This document shows, piece after piece, positions 1-8,210 of a stretch of DNA of 64,000 bases. Made by a program: the position numbers and the translations under genes. The DNA is from Pelagicoccus mobilis (GTDB lineage: Bacteria; Verrucomicrobiota; Verrucomicrobiia; Opitutales; Opitutaceae). Location: positions 1 to 64,000 of the forward strand of contig NZ_JAENIL010000026.1 in NCBI RefSeq assembly GCF_016595505.1, read 5' to 3'. The notes under the pieces were generated by a model. The model did no database searches. It saw nothing but the letters and a program-made list of their open reading frames with translations, and was not told the origin of the DNA. Each line of letters opens with the position of its first letter. Within the stretch, counting starts at the first letter, position 1.

Positions 1-66
1 TCAGCTCTCAGGCCTGGGTATTCTACGGACGCGGGCTAAAGCACCGCGCTACGTGTGAGGGCTGAC
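1..66. repeat. GTAG-headed REP-like palindromic element
   Basis: On the minus strand, GTAG (complement of 49-52) is followed directly by a hairpin with stem CGCGG/CCGCG (44-48 and 30-34) and a 9-nt loop. An outer imperfect inverted repeat (TCAGCTCTCA at 1-10, TGAGGGCTGA at 55-64) encloses it. The same layout, GTAG then a GC-rich stem, recurs at 12606-12632, 54979-55054 and 55628-55685. It resembles REP elements linked to REP-associated tyrosine transposases. No such transposase gene is visible here, so family membership is inferred. The element lies just downstream of the oxidoreductase gene. Confidence 0.5.
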
Positions 67-67
67 A

Positions 68-1366
68 CTATGAGCTTTTCTCCCAGTCGCGGGATTCGCG
101 TTGGTAGATGATGCTGGCTTTGTGTTCGGCAGCGTCCTTTGTGAAGGACTCTGTTTTTGGATCCCAATGGATGGTCTCGCCGGAGCGGATGGCTATGTGT
201 CCGAGGTGGAGTGTAGTGGCGAGACGATGACCGGCTTCGGCATTGTAGGAAGTCTGACCTCGGCTGATGACAGCGTCGATGAATTCCTTTTGCTCGCGAT
301 CGGGACGTGGCCAGTAGTCCGGGTGGTTGCCGAGTTCCTTGTTGCGGAAGAGATTCATGTCGCTGGCGGCGAGTTCACCGTTCCATTTCTTGCACTCGAC
401 CCAACCTTCGGTGCCTTCGATGCGGATAGAGATTCTTTTGGCGGTGTCACGAACGCGGATGGTCGCATCGTTGGAGTAACGGTAGAGAACATCGTAGCCG
501 GATGGTGTATTGACGTAGGATGTATCCGGAAGCTGGTTGCTCGTGCCTAGAATCTCTGAGGGACCGATGTTCTCCATGCCGATGGCGATCTGGGCAGTGT
601 CGCAAAGGTGGGAACCCCAGTCGGTAAGGCTGCCACCGGAGTAGTCGGTGTTTTGACGCCAGCGTTGGCGTTCAGTTATGCGAGGAGTGTGTTCAACCCA
701 AGGGGCTGGGCCAAGCCAGAGATTCCAGTCGAGGTCGGCAGGGATTGGGCCGGGGGCTTCCTTGTCGTAGAGTGGTTTATAGGGCTGACAACATTCTACA
801 GAGTGGATCTTTCCGATGGCTCCGGTGCGGGCGATGCCAGCGAGCATCCAGTACTTGATGAAGCTGCGGTCCTCGATTCCCCATTGGAAGACCTTGCCAA
901 GTTTGGTGGCGTGTTCGACGAGATCGCGACCTTCGGTGATGGTAAGGCTTGGTTTTTCGCAGAAGACGTCCTTGCCAGCGTCGAGCGCCATCATGGACAT
1001 AGGGACGTGCCAATGGTCGGGAGTGGAGATGACAACTGCGTCGATGTCTTTGCGAGAGATTATGTCGCGAAAATCTTGGTACACCTTGCAGTCTTGGTTT
1101 CCGTATTCTTTGTCGACCATGATTTTCGCTTCATGGGCAAGGCTTAGCTTGCAGTCGCAGACCGCGACTACTTGGGCTTTCGGATGTCGGAGCATACCTG
1201 CTAGGTTAGACTTCATGCCCTGCGGACCGAGGCCAATGACACCGAGTGTCACCTTCTTGGAAGGAGCGTTGGCTCCGAAAAGGGTGGAAGGTAGAATGGT
1301 CGGGGCAATCGCAGCGGCTGCGAGGCCGGCGGCGGAAGACTTGTTGATGAAAGTTCTGCGGTTCAT
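68..1366 (-). CDS. Gfo/Idh/MocA family oxidoreductase, Tat-exported
   Basis: This 432-residue NAD(P)-dependent oxidoreductase acts on sugars or sugar derivatives. It begins with a twin-arginine signal (RRTFI at residues 3-7 followed by an Ala-rich hydrophobic stretch), so export to the periplasm is expected. The Rossmann motif GVIGLGPQG lies at about 42-50, and the family EKP motif, with the likely catalytic Lys at 138, is at 137-139. Exported members with this architecture are numerous in Verrucomicrobiota and Planctomycetota. The gene follows a DUF1080 gene by about 45 bp, which suggests one transcript. Both families occur together in pathways that oxidise glycosides at C3 and then hydrolyse the 3-keto sugar. 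The actual substrate cannot be read from sequence. Confidence 0.88.
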   Translation of the reverse strand: MNRRTFINKSSAAGLAAAAIAPTILPSTLFGANAPSKKVTLGVIGLGPQGMKSNLAGMLRHPKAQVVAVCDCKLSLAHEAKIMVDKEYGNQDCKVYQDFRDIISRKDIDAVVISTPDHWHVPMSMMALDAGKDVFCEKPSLTITEGRDLVEHATKLGKVFQWGIEDRSFIKYWMLAGIARTGAIGKIHSVECCQPYKPLYDKEAPGPIPADLDWNLWLGPAPWVEHTPRITERQRWRQNTDYSGGSLTDWGSHLCDTAQIAIGMENIGPSEILGTSNQLPDTSYVNTPSGYDVLYRYSNDATIRVRDTAKRISIRIEGTEGWVECKKWNGELAASDMNLFRNKELGNHPDYWPRPDREQKEFIDAVISRGQTSYNAEAGHRLATTLHLGHIAIRSGETIHWDPKTESFTKDAAEHKASIIYQRESRDWEKSS

Positions 1367-1410
1367 GTGCTTAATGTATGAATTAATGATTTATGAGGTA
1401 TGAAGCGGCG

Positions 1411-2183
1411 CTAGAGTTCGCGTATCCAGATGTTGCGGTAGGCGACAGGGCTGCCGTGGGCTTGGAAGACGATCGGTTGCTTGGCTGGATGAGCGACCCA
1501 GGGTCTGGCTTGCTTGTGTTTGGTAGGACCCAAAATTTCGGTGTCGTTTTGGATCAGAACGCCGTTGTGGAAGACGGTAATCCGAGCCGGGGAGGCGAGT
1601 TTCTCGCCGTCGAATACGGGGGCGGTGAAGACGATATCGAAACTCTGCCATTCGCCGGGCTTGCGGCAAACGTTTACGAGGGGAGGCGTTTGGCCGTATA
1701 TGGCGCCGGCGGATCCGTCGGCGTAGATTTTGCAGGAGTAGGAATCGTAAACCTGCAGCTCGTAGCGCCGCATGATGTAGAGACCGCTGTTGCCGATGTC
1801 GCCCGGCTTGGGGGCCTTGGATGGATCCTCAGGCGTTTTCCACTCCACGTGCATCTGGAAGTCGCCGAAGTGACCTTTAGTGACGAGCCCTTTGTGAGTG
1901 GCGATAAGATTGCCATCTACGATCTTCCACTCGTTCTCTTGGAATTGGTCGAGAGAAGTGCCGTCGAAAATGACTTTAGCGTCGGAGTGCCGATGCTGCC
2001 GTCGTCCCCGGGGGGCTGTACCCGTGGTGGCTGAGGACGGTCTGGCTGGTGGACGGTGAACTCTGTGTCTCCGATTTTTGGGAGACCTTCGTAGCCTTTG
2101 AGCTTGTAGATTTGGAAGCCATCCTCCGCTTGCATTGAGGCAAACGGAAGGAGGCAGATTATAGCGATTAGGAATCTTTTCAT
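1411..2183 (-). pseudogene. DUF1080 (3-keto-disaccharide hydrolase) protein, frameshifted
   Basis: The reading frame is split. From ATG at 2183 the first frame gives a signal peptide (MKRFLIAIICLLPFASMQA) and a mature start typical of the family, up to about GTP near 1986. The DUF1080 body continues one base out of phase from SDAKVIFDG to the stop at 1411, with the family patterns GNSGLYIMRRYELQV, KPGEWQSFDI and ARITVFHNGV. The family normally reads through this point with a PPSDA-like join, so one indel near 1984-1988 would restore one protein of about 257 residues. The gene is either a recent pseudogene or affected by a base-call error. A C6G4 run at 2007-2018 is another weak point. The family is a jelly-roll fold acting on 3-keto-glycosides. 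The short inverted repeat CTAGCG/CGCTAG at 2208-2228 lies upstream. Confidence 0.75.
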
Positions 2184-2323
2184 ACGTGGGGTTCGTGTGG
2201 CCCCAATCTAGCGGATCCCTCACGCTAGTGCCTCGAAATTCGTGCTTCCTGATCTCTAAAATCGTGCGATATGCGCGTAAGTTGTTGAACAATAGACTGT
2301 AGTGGTCGTTTTGATATTCCTCC

Positions 2324-3691
2324 CTAGGCTTGGTTATTTGTATCGTCGTTCACCTTTTTGTACTCAAGTGGTGTCTTGCCGGTTTGTTTTTTGAATACAG
2401 TGCTGAAGTAATTGGAGTCGTTGAAGCCTACGGCGAACGCTGTTTCGGTCACAGATTGGGTCCGCAGCAGTTGTTTCGCGTTTTGGATGCGCACTCCAGT
2501 GATATGCTGGTTTACCGTTTTGCCGGTCTCTAGCTTGAAACGACGCATGAAGTGGGAGCGGCTGACGTTCAGGTGTTCAGCGATCTGATCAACGGTGATG
2601 GCTTCTTTGAAGTGTTCAGCGATGTAGGATTTCGCATTTTCGACGATCGGACTGCTTGGTGTATCCGGGATAGAAGCGATCAGTTCGGAGAGGGCAACCG
2701 CCTCGTCGGTGACGATTCTACGGAGATCCTCTGGAGCCTGGGCTGCATCGGCGGCTTGGGATCGATCTCGGTTTCGCTTGAGGAGCTCCTCGGAGTCGCC
2801 ACCGGCTTCGATTGTGGAGTCGGCGATTCGGCTAAGAATCTCGCGGACACGCATTTTGTAGATGTCGAGATTCCCTTCCGAGTGTCGCTCGAGATCGTCA
2901 AGGAGGCGCTCGACCTCAGGAGTGATTGATGGGCTTCCAGAACGGACAAGCATTTGCAGCTCGTCTTTCAGCATGCCGACTCGGCCAGTCATTTCACCGA
3001 TGTCTCGAAACACTGCCCAAACCCAGATGATGGCGGTGAGAATCGAGCCGATATACATGTATTCGAGCTTCATCGGCTTGACGATGGCGATGGTAATGAG
3101 AATTCCGAAAATAAGAGAGCCACTCAGGTAGGCGATTAATTGGGGCTTACGTTCGGAGCGAAGCTCCGTGACGAGGAGTAGGGAGCAGGGAATGACAAGC
3201 AGGAGTATCGCTCCTAGTACTTGAAAGGTATGAGCGACGCTTAGTGAAACGGGGAGTCCGAGATCGCTTAGGAGTTTGCTGGATACGTATCGTTCATGAA
3301 TGGCCGCGTCGACGCTGATACAGTAGAGAACGGCGATAAGCATGCCCAAGGCGTAGGAGTAGCGTAGCCAGGTCTTCCTATTTTTGATGCCAGATTGGAT
3401 TGAGGCGGCAACCAGTAGGGAAGGGATTCCTATCCCGTAGAGAATGATGAACCGAATAAAGAGGGTGTCGTTGCCGTTTAAATACGAGGTATATGCCTGG
3501 ATGGGACGGCCGATGAGGAAGATGACAAAGGAGCTTAGAAAGAGCGCATAGTAGGGGTAGACGTGGCTGATACGCTTCCTGACCAGGCTGAAGTACACTA
3601 GCACAAATAGGAAAATGAGTGCGGATAGCGATGGGGCCAGTAGGTGGGTGACTGTGTGGCTGAGCTGCTCTTCGGTGGGCAATTCGGACAT
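2324..3691 (-). CDS. Membrane-anchored AraC-family transcriptional regulator
   Basis: This 455-residue protein joins a polytopic membrane domain to a DNA-binding domain. Seven hydrophobic segments are visible, at about 17-37, 44-66, 76-98, 108-130, 152-176, 184-204 and 211-231. A charged, partly coiled-coil linker follows. A complete AraC helix-turn-helix pair occupies about 350-449, with ITVDQIAEHLNVSRSHFMRRF in the first motif region and AFAVGFNDSNYFSTVFKKQTG in the second. The protein would sense a signal in or at the membrane and bind DNA without a histidine kinase. Its start lies 5 bp after the stop of the upstream glycosyltransferase gene, so the two are probably co-transcribed. The DUF1080/oxidoreductase genes downstream are plausible targets, by position only. 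Confidence 0.85.
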   Translation of the reverse strand: MSELPTEEQLSHTVTHLLAPSLSALIFLFVLVYFSLVRKRISHVYPYYALFLSSFVIFLIGRPIQAYTSYLNGNDTLFIRFIILYGIGIPSLLVAASIQSGIKNRKTWLRYSYALGMLIAVLYCISVDAAIHERYVSSKLLSDLGLPVSLSVAHTFQVLGAILLLVIPCSLLLVTELRSERKPQLIAYLSGSLIFGILITIAIVKPMKLEYMYIGSILTAIIWVWAVFRDIGEMTGRVGMLKDELQMLVRSGSPSITPEVERLLDDLERHSEGNLDIYKMRVREILSRIADSTIEAGGDSEELLKRNRDRSQAADAAQAPEDLRRIVTDEAVALSELIASIPDTPSSPIVENAKSYIAEHFKEAITVDQIAEHLNVSRSHFMRRFKLETGKTVNQHITGVRIQNAKQLLRTQSVTETAFAVGFNDSNYFSTVFKKQTGKTPLEYKKVNDDTNNQA

Positions 3692-3696
3692 ATGAA

Positions 3697-4923
3697 CTAT
3701 GGGGAGTGAGGTTGATTGCGATTCTTGGCCTCAATCCAGCGGGACATGAATTCCGTAGAACGGTGATGGTGGTGGTTTAGGAGTTGGCCCACGAAGTTGC
3801 GTTTCCGGTTTTCTTCTCTGTTGGCTTGGGCTTTCTCGAGGATTTCGGGAAGCCTTGGTAGCCATTCGGATTCAGCGAAGCGTGTCTCTGCGATCTGGTA
3901 GCCGTTTGCCTGTGCTTGTGACCAGGCAATTTGATCTTGGTAAAGTCTGGATGCTTCGTTTGCGAATTGTAGGGGATCGTCGGATACTTGACTGCTCCAG
4001 TCGGTGTTGTTTCCCATGCCTTCGACTGCAATGGGGGTAGCGATACTGGGCGTGCCAGCGAGGAAGGCGTCGACGATTTTGCCTTTTAAGCCAGCTCCGA
4101 AGCGAAGTGGGGCGAGGTTCAGGCGGTAGCGGGAAAGGGTTTCTATGGCGTTTTTCGCTCTGCCGAGAACATGGAAGCCTTTTGACTCGTTGTGGAGTTG
4201 TTGCGCTTTGGGCGGCGGGTAGGAGCCGTAGACGTGGAGTTGGGCTTCTGGAAGTTTTTCGCGGATTTTAGGCCAGATGGCTTCGTTGCAGAAACGGACG
4301 GCGTCCCAGTTGGGCTCGTGGAGAAAGCTGCCGATCATCACGAAGTGTTCCCGCTCCGAGAACGTTGGGGAGTCCTGTTGTGGGCGAGGGAGGGCGAATG
4401 GCCAGTAGGCGATGCTGTTTTGAGGGACGTGAAAGTGTTTTGACAGGATCTCCATTTCCGTTTCGGAAATGATAAGTGATAGGTCGGAACGCAGGATGGC
4501 TGCGATTTCTCGGAGCGCTGTTTCGTTTTGCAGGTTTATTGGTTGCCCGGTTTTTAGGCTCTGGTGTCGAGCTTCGCGTAGACAGTGAAGATCGCTGGTA
4601 TCGATTACGCGTAGAGCGTTGGGGCAGCTTTGAGCGACTCGCCAGCCGAATTGCTCTTCGGTCATGTATCGGTCGAAAATTACGATGTCAGGCCCTAGTG
4701 CTTGGACCCAGAGATCGAAGCTTGAGGAGTTGAGTTCGATTTCGTGAGTTTGAACTGGGAAGAGTTCAGAGAGCTGAGAACTGTAAGGGCTCGTCTGAGC
4801 GGAGCAGGCGAAGTGGAGTTCCCAATTGCGAGAGACCAGTGCACGAATGAGATCGTGGGTACGTGTGCCAGCGGCGGATGAAGTAGGCTCCGGCCAAATT
4901 TTTCCGACTATCAAAACTCTCAT
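3697..4923 (-). CDS. Glycosyltransferase, GT4-like
   Basis: This 408-residue protein begins MRVLIVGKIWPEPTSSAAGTR, the N-terminal Rossmann strand and loop of GT-B glycosyltransferases. The C-terminal half has the nucleotide-sugar binding layout: HFVMIGSFLHEPNWDAV, then LHVYGSYPPPK, then LAPLRFGAGLKGKIVDAFLAGTPSIAT (residues about 190-310), where Lys and the Glu/Asp-Ala segment contact the donor in relatives. It probably transfers a sugar to a surface polysaccharide or glycolipid. Acceptor and donor are unknown, and no other cell-surface biosynthesis gene is near. A short HHHH run near the C terminus is a curiosity without known role. ATG at 4923 is the first in-frame start. Confidence 0.75.
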   Translation of the reverse strand: MRVLIVGKIWPEPTSSAAGTRTHDLIRALVSRNWELHFACSAQTSPYSSQLSELFPVQTHEIELNSSSFDLWVQALGPDIVIFDRYMTEEQFGWRVAQSCPNALRVIDTSDLHCLREARHQSLKTGQPINLQNETALREIAAILRSDLSLIISETEMEILSKHFHVPQNSIAYWPFALPRPQQDSPTFSEREHFVMIGSFLHEPNWDAVRFCNEAIWPKIREKLPEAQLHVYGSYPPPKAQQLHNESKGFHVLGRAKNAIETLSRYRLNLAPLRFGAGLKGKIVDAFLAGTPSIATPIAVEGMGNNTDWSSQVSDDPLQFANEASRLYQDQIAWSQAQANGYQIAETRFAESEWLPRLPEILEKAQANREENRKRNFVGQLLNHHHHRSTEFMSRWIEAKNRNQPHSP

Positions 4924-5026
4924 GTTTCGCTGAGTTCTTCGCTTTTTGGCAATCTAGTGACGAGCCTAAAGTTGTCGAATTATTGGGACCGCTTCGTCGG
5001 CGTTAAGGATCATTCCTAATCCACAT

Positions 5027-5773
5027 TTAAGTATCTAAGGTTTTGATACGGTCCGAGACGCGGCCTCGTTCCAGTAGGCGGATCAGACGGAGCAGGATCC
5101 TGAGGCTAATCTTTGGAGGGCGGACTAAGCTGGAGGAGAAGTTTGCGACGGCTTGATCACGCTCAGCAATGAGTTTGAGTTGTTCGCTTCCGTTGCTGAG
5201 GCTTAGTTCGAGTGTTTGGGTCCAGGCTTTGTCTCTGGCGTAGCCGATACTGAATAGGCTGAGTTTCTCGTCGATGGGACCGAGTAGGCGGTCTATGAGT
5301 CCGAGAGGACGGAAGATGCGGGTGAGCCGTGTTTGGGTATCGTTGATCAGGTCGCTGAGAATCTTGTTGATGCTCATGAAATCGGACTTGCTGGCGAGCG
5401 GGTTCTCTCTAGTGGCTTGGGCCGCGGCAATACCGAGATCGAGGTTGATATGGGCGCTCATGCCGAGAAGAAGGTGCTGCAAAACGATTAGCTTGTTTGA
5501 GTCGGCTTGCTTGAACGCGACCTGCCAGGACTGTGTTGGGACTTTGTCTTCCTGAAAGGAGCGGTAGGCTTCTAGATATCGATTGGCGAAGATGATATCC
5601 AGTTTCTCCATACGCTCGTTATCCTCGAAACGATTTTCTTTAATCGCGTCTCGTACTTGGATGGTTACTCGTTTGTACAATGCGGCGAAGTAGCCTAGTG
5701 GGCTTGCTTGTTCGATGCTGTTTTTGACGATGGCATCTAGTTCTTCTATGACTGCGTCGATGGAATCAGGCAT
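5027..5773 (-). CDS. DUF5995 family protein
   Basis: This protein of about 248 residues is recognised from the conserved stretch LGYFAALYKRVTIQVRDAI, then FEDNERMEKLDIIFANRYLEAY, then LQHLLLGMSAHINLDLGIAAA, all characteristic of DUF5995. The family has no established biochemical role. It is mostly helical and has no signal peptide or membrane segment, so it should be cytoplasmic. The conserved His/Asn/Asp cluster in the third motif could bind metal, by inference only. I chose ATG 5773 over the more upstream TTG at 5800, because the 5800-5832 inverted repeat would otherwise fall at the start codon. Confidence 0.7.
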   Translation of the reverse strand: MPDSIDAVIEELDAIVKNSIEQASPLGYFAALYKRVTIQVRDAIKENRFEDNERMEKLDIIFANRYLEAYRSFQEDKVPTQSWQVAFKQADSNKLIVLQHLLLGMSAHINLDLGIAAAQATRENPLASKSDFMSINKILSDLINDTQTRLTRIFRPLGLIDRLLGPIDEKLSLFSIGYARDKAWTQTLELSLSNGSEQLKLIAERDQAVANFSSSLVRPPKISLRILLRLIRLLERGRVSDRIKTLDT

Positions 5774-5799
5774 GTTTAAGTCGAGAGTTGGATAGAGCA

Positions 5800-5832
5800 A
5801 AGCACGTGAAGAAACTAGCTCTACACGTGCTT
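5800..5832. promoter_or_regulatory. Perfect 9-bp inverted repeat (AAGCACGTG / CACGTGCTT)
   Basis: AAGCACGTG at 5800-5808 is mirrored by CACGTGCTT at 5824-5832 with a 15-bp spacer. It lies 27 bp upstream of the DUF5995 start and about 100 bp after the helicase stop. Without a trailing T run it is a poor terminator, so a regulator site or transcript hairpin is possible. A second, less perfect hairpin (ACCTTC...GAAGGT, 5867-5899) lies closer to the helicase stop. Confidence 0.35.
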
Positions 5833-5929
5833 GGGGGCGACTGCAACAATGGTCGCTAGATTATGAACCTTCTCGATTTTTGTATGAATCGAGGAAGGTC
5901 TAGAAGTGGCTACCGACGTACGAGTGGTC

Positions 5930-7321
5930 CTACCATCTGTTACGTGGGCGAGAGCGATTTCGGCGGCTCGGAGCTGCAGGTTTCGCGGGAGCGGCTTCAG
6001 AATTGCTGCTCGTTTGTGGCTTGCGATTTTTGCGGGGACGCGAGGGCTTCGAATTCGCGGGACGTTGGCTGTTACGTTGCTGCTCGTCTTTGCCTTTCTT
6101 AGGTCTGGGCTTCGAACGATCGTGGCGCGCGGGTTGTTGCTTCGCCTTTTTCTTGGGCTTTTGTGGGTTGGTGATGCGTTTCGCTTCGTTGCCGATCTTG
6201 CCTTTAGGGCTGAGTTCAAGGAGCTTGATCTCGCGTTTTAGCAGTTTCTCGATCGCGACGAGATAGGCTTCTTCGTCGTTGGATACGAGGGAGATGGCCT
6301 TGCCTTTTTTGCCTGCTCGTCCGGTGCGTCCGATGCGGTGCACGTAGTCTTCAGGTATATTTGGTAGTTCGAAGTTAACTACATGTGGAAGGTCCGCGAT
6401 GTCGATGCCGCGGGCGGCAATATCGGTGGCGACGAGGACGCGGATGTAGTTGGTTTTGAAGTCTTCGAGGGCGCGTTCGCGAGCGGATTGGCTCTTGTTG
6501 CCGTGGATAGCGGAGGCTGTGATGCCGTCGGACTCGAGTTGCTTGGCGAGGCGGTTTGCTCCGTGTTTGGTGCGAGTGAATACAAGGACTTGCTGCCAGT
6601 CGCCGTCTTGAATGAGGGCGGAGAGGGCGGTGCGCTTGTTCTTTTGACCGATTGAGTAGGCCTCTTGGGCGATCTGGTCTGCGGTGGAGTTGCGTGGGGC
6701 GACTTCCACCTCGACTGGATTTCGCAGAATCGTGTCGGCGAGCTTTTTTACTTCTTTGGCGTAGGTGGCGGAGAAGAAGAGGTTTTGGCGTTCTTTGGGG
6801 AGAAGTTTAAGAACCTTCTTAATGTCGTGGATGAAGCCCATATCCAACATGCGATCGGCTTCGTCGAGGACGAGAGTTTCGATGGCTCCGAGATTGGCCT
6901 CGCGGCGTTCGCAGAGGTCGAGCAGGCGTCCTGGGGTGGCGACGATGATGTCGACTCCACGGCGGAGCTTGGTTATCTGCGGATTGATGTTTACGCCACC
7001 GAAGAAGCAGGCCGAGTGGAGCCGTAGTTCGGAACCGTAGTCGATGATGCTCTGATGAACCTGAGCTGCGAGTTCGCGGGTCGGCGCGAGAACCAGGGCG
7101 CGTGGCCGCTTGTTTTTGAACTGCGACTGGGAGAGCCTGTGCAATAGGGGGAGGCTGAAGGCGGCGGTTTTACCGGTTCCGGTTTGAGCGCCTCCTAGGA
7201 CGTCTTTCCCTTCGAGGATGGCGGGAATGGCTTTGGCCTGGATGGGTGATGGTTCCGTGTAGCCTTTGGCGGCGACAGCATCAGTGATTTCCGGACGTAG
7301 TCCGAGTTGGTCGAATGGCAT
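5930..7321 (-). CDS. rhlE: DEAD-box ATP-dependent RNA helicase, RhlE type
   Basis: This protein of about 463 residues unwinds RNA duplexes in ribosome assembly and mRNA turnover. Visible motifs in order are the Q motif (GYTEPSPIQ), motif I (AQTGTGKT), Ia (PTRELAAQ), II (DEAD), III (SAT) and VI ([10 protein letters not shown]). After the two RecA-like domains, at about residue 370, comes a long Lys/Arg/Pro-rich low-complexity tail ending RPRNRW, which is typical of RhlE-type proteins and binds RNA nonspecifically. I prefer ATG 7321 ([12 protein letters not shown]), which matches where the family usually starts, over an upstream GTG at 7351. Confidence 0.92.
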   Translation of the reverse strand: MPFDQLGLRPEITDAVAAKGYTEPSPIQAKAIPAILEGKDVLGGAQTGTGKTAAFSLPLLHRLSQSQFKNKRPRALVLAPTRELAAQVHQSIIDYGSELRLHSACFFGGVNINPQITKLRRGVDIIVATPGRLLDLCERREANLGAIETLVLDEADRMLDMGFIHDIKKVLKLLPKERQNLFFSATYAKEVKKLADTILRNPVEVEVAPRNSTADQIAQEAYSIGQKNKRTALSALIQDGDWQQVLVFTRTKHGANRLAKQLESDGITASAIHGNKSQSARERALEDFKTNYIRVLVATDIAARGIDIADLPHVVNFELPNIPEDYVHRIGRTGRAGKKGKAISLVSNDEEAYLVAIEKLLKREIKLLELSPKGKIGNEAKRITNPQKPKKKAKQQPARHDRSKPRPKKGKDEQQRNSQRPANSKPSRPRKNRKPQTSSNSEAAPAKPAAPSRRNRSRPRNRW

Positions 7322-7537
7322 TTGGTGTGCGTTGGAAGCGGTCGCGGCCACACGCGTTTTCGCGTTGGCTCCGATCTGACGACTGCTTTGCCCGATTGGG
7401 CGCTGTTGAGTTCGCGGCGTCAGAAGTTGTTTTCTGTCGATGCGATGCGATTGCCGATCAGAGGGCGAACCGCTTCATGGAAGGGGCGGATTGGTAGCGC
7501 AAAGCGCGGCGTTCGCCTAGGAAAAAGTGAACAAGCC

Positions 7538-8059
7538 TCAAAGGGCGAGGACGACCTCTTCTTCCTCTTCGCTCGTTTCTTCGATCTGTTCTCGAAGGGA
7601 TTTGAGGGGAGGCAGAGAGCTGCGCTCGCTGTTCGCGCGTCTCTCTGCGTGCTCCTCTTCGATCGATGCGTTAACGCAGTTTGCGAGCTGCTTGAGGAGC
7701 TTGCTCTTGCTAACGGGCTTGGGGAGGGCTCGGTAACGTTTGCCGTTCAGTTGGAAGAAGTACTTCTTGGATCGATCTTTTTTGGAAAGGATCCCAGTCA
7801 GGAAAATGTACTTGGTGAAGCGGCAGTCTTTGTTGCTCTCGAGCTCCTCGAGGATTTTGTGCCCCTTCATATCAGGTAGCATGATGTCTATCACCATGGC
7901 TCGCGGGGCGTTCATTTCAGCGAAATGAAGGGCATCGCGACCTTCTTCGCATTCTATTACGTCGTATCCGTCTTGTTCTAGGATACGGCTAAGGAGTTTG
8001 CGGGAGGTACGATCGTCTTCGACGACGAGGATGCGGTGTTTGGAGCGTGATGAACTCAT
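7538..8059 (-). CDS. Stand-alone CheY-like response regulator receiver
   Basis: This 173-residue protein consists of one receiver domain and a charged tail. The acidic pair is in VVEDD, the phosphoacceptor Asp is at about 58 (VIDIMLPDMKG), the switch Thr is in FLTG, and the conserved Lys is in LPKPVSKSKL. Insertion of SKKDRSKKYFFQLNGKRY before the Lys lengthens the beta4-beta5 region compared with CheY. The last 40 residues are Glu/Arg-rich without a recognisable output domain. No histidine kinase is adjacent, so its partner is unknown. The gene follows dnaE on the same strand, separated by about 150 bp carrying two TTTTCCGGAAAA palindromes. Confidence 0.85.
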   Translation of the reverse strand: MSSSRSKHRILVVEDDRTSRKLLSRILEQDGYDVIECEEGRDALHFAEMNAPRAMVIDIMLPDMKGHKILEELESNKDCRFTKYIFLTGILSKKDRSKKYFFQLNGKRYRALPKPVSKSKLLKQLANCVNASIEEEHAERRANSERSSLPPLKSLREQIEETSEEEEEVVLAL

Positions 8060-8138
8060 GGCAAGGCGGATTTCGGGCTCTTTGGGGATCGACCCTAGGG
8101 GGCTCTTCTTGACCTTGTATGCGTAGAATACACCGGTT

Positions 8139-8168
8139 TTTTCCGGAAAAGTGGATTTTTCCGGAAAA
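8139..8168. promoter_or_regulatory. Two perfect TTTTCCGGAAAA palindromes 18 bp apart
   Basis: Identical 12-bp palindromes lie at 8139-8150 and 8157-8168. They sit between the dnaE stop (8211) and the receiver gene start (8059), both on the minus strand. An 18-bp centre-to-centre distance does not match one helical repeat exactly. They can also fold as one hairpin (CCGGAAAA / TTTTCCGG, 6-nt loop). This may be a regulator site for the receiver gene or a terminator-like hairpin after dnaE. The lack of a clear T run favours the first. Confidence 0.45.
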
Positions 8169-8210
8169 GAACTAGTGTGAATACGTACTTGTGGGCTGAG
8201 GTGTGCCCCG

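Noticed and set aside
4780-4860. Possible second start for the glycosyltransferase
   Set aside because: ATG 4923 is followed directly by the Rossmann strand, so later starts would remove part of the fold.
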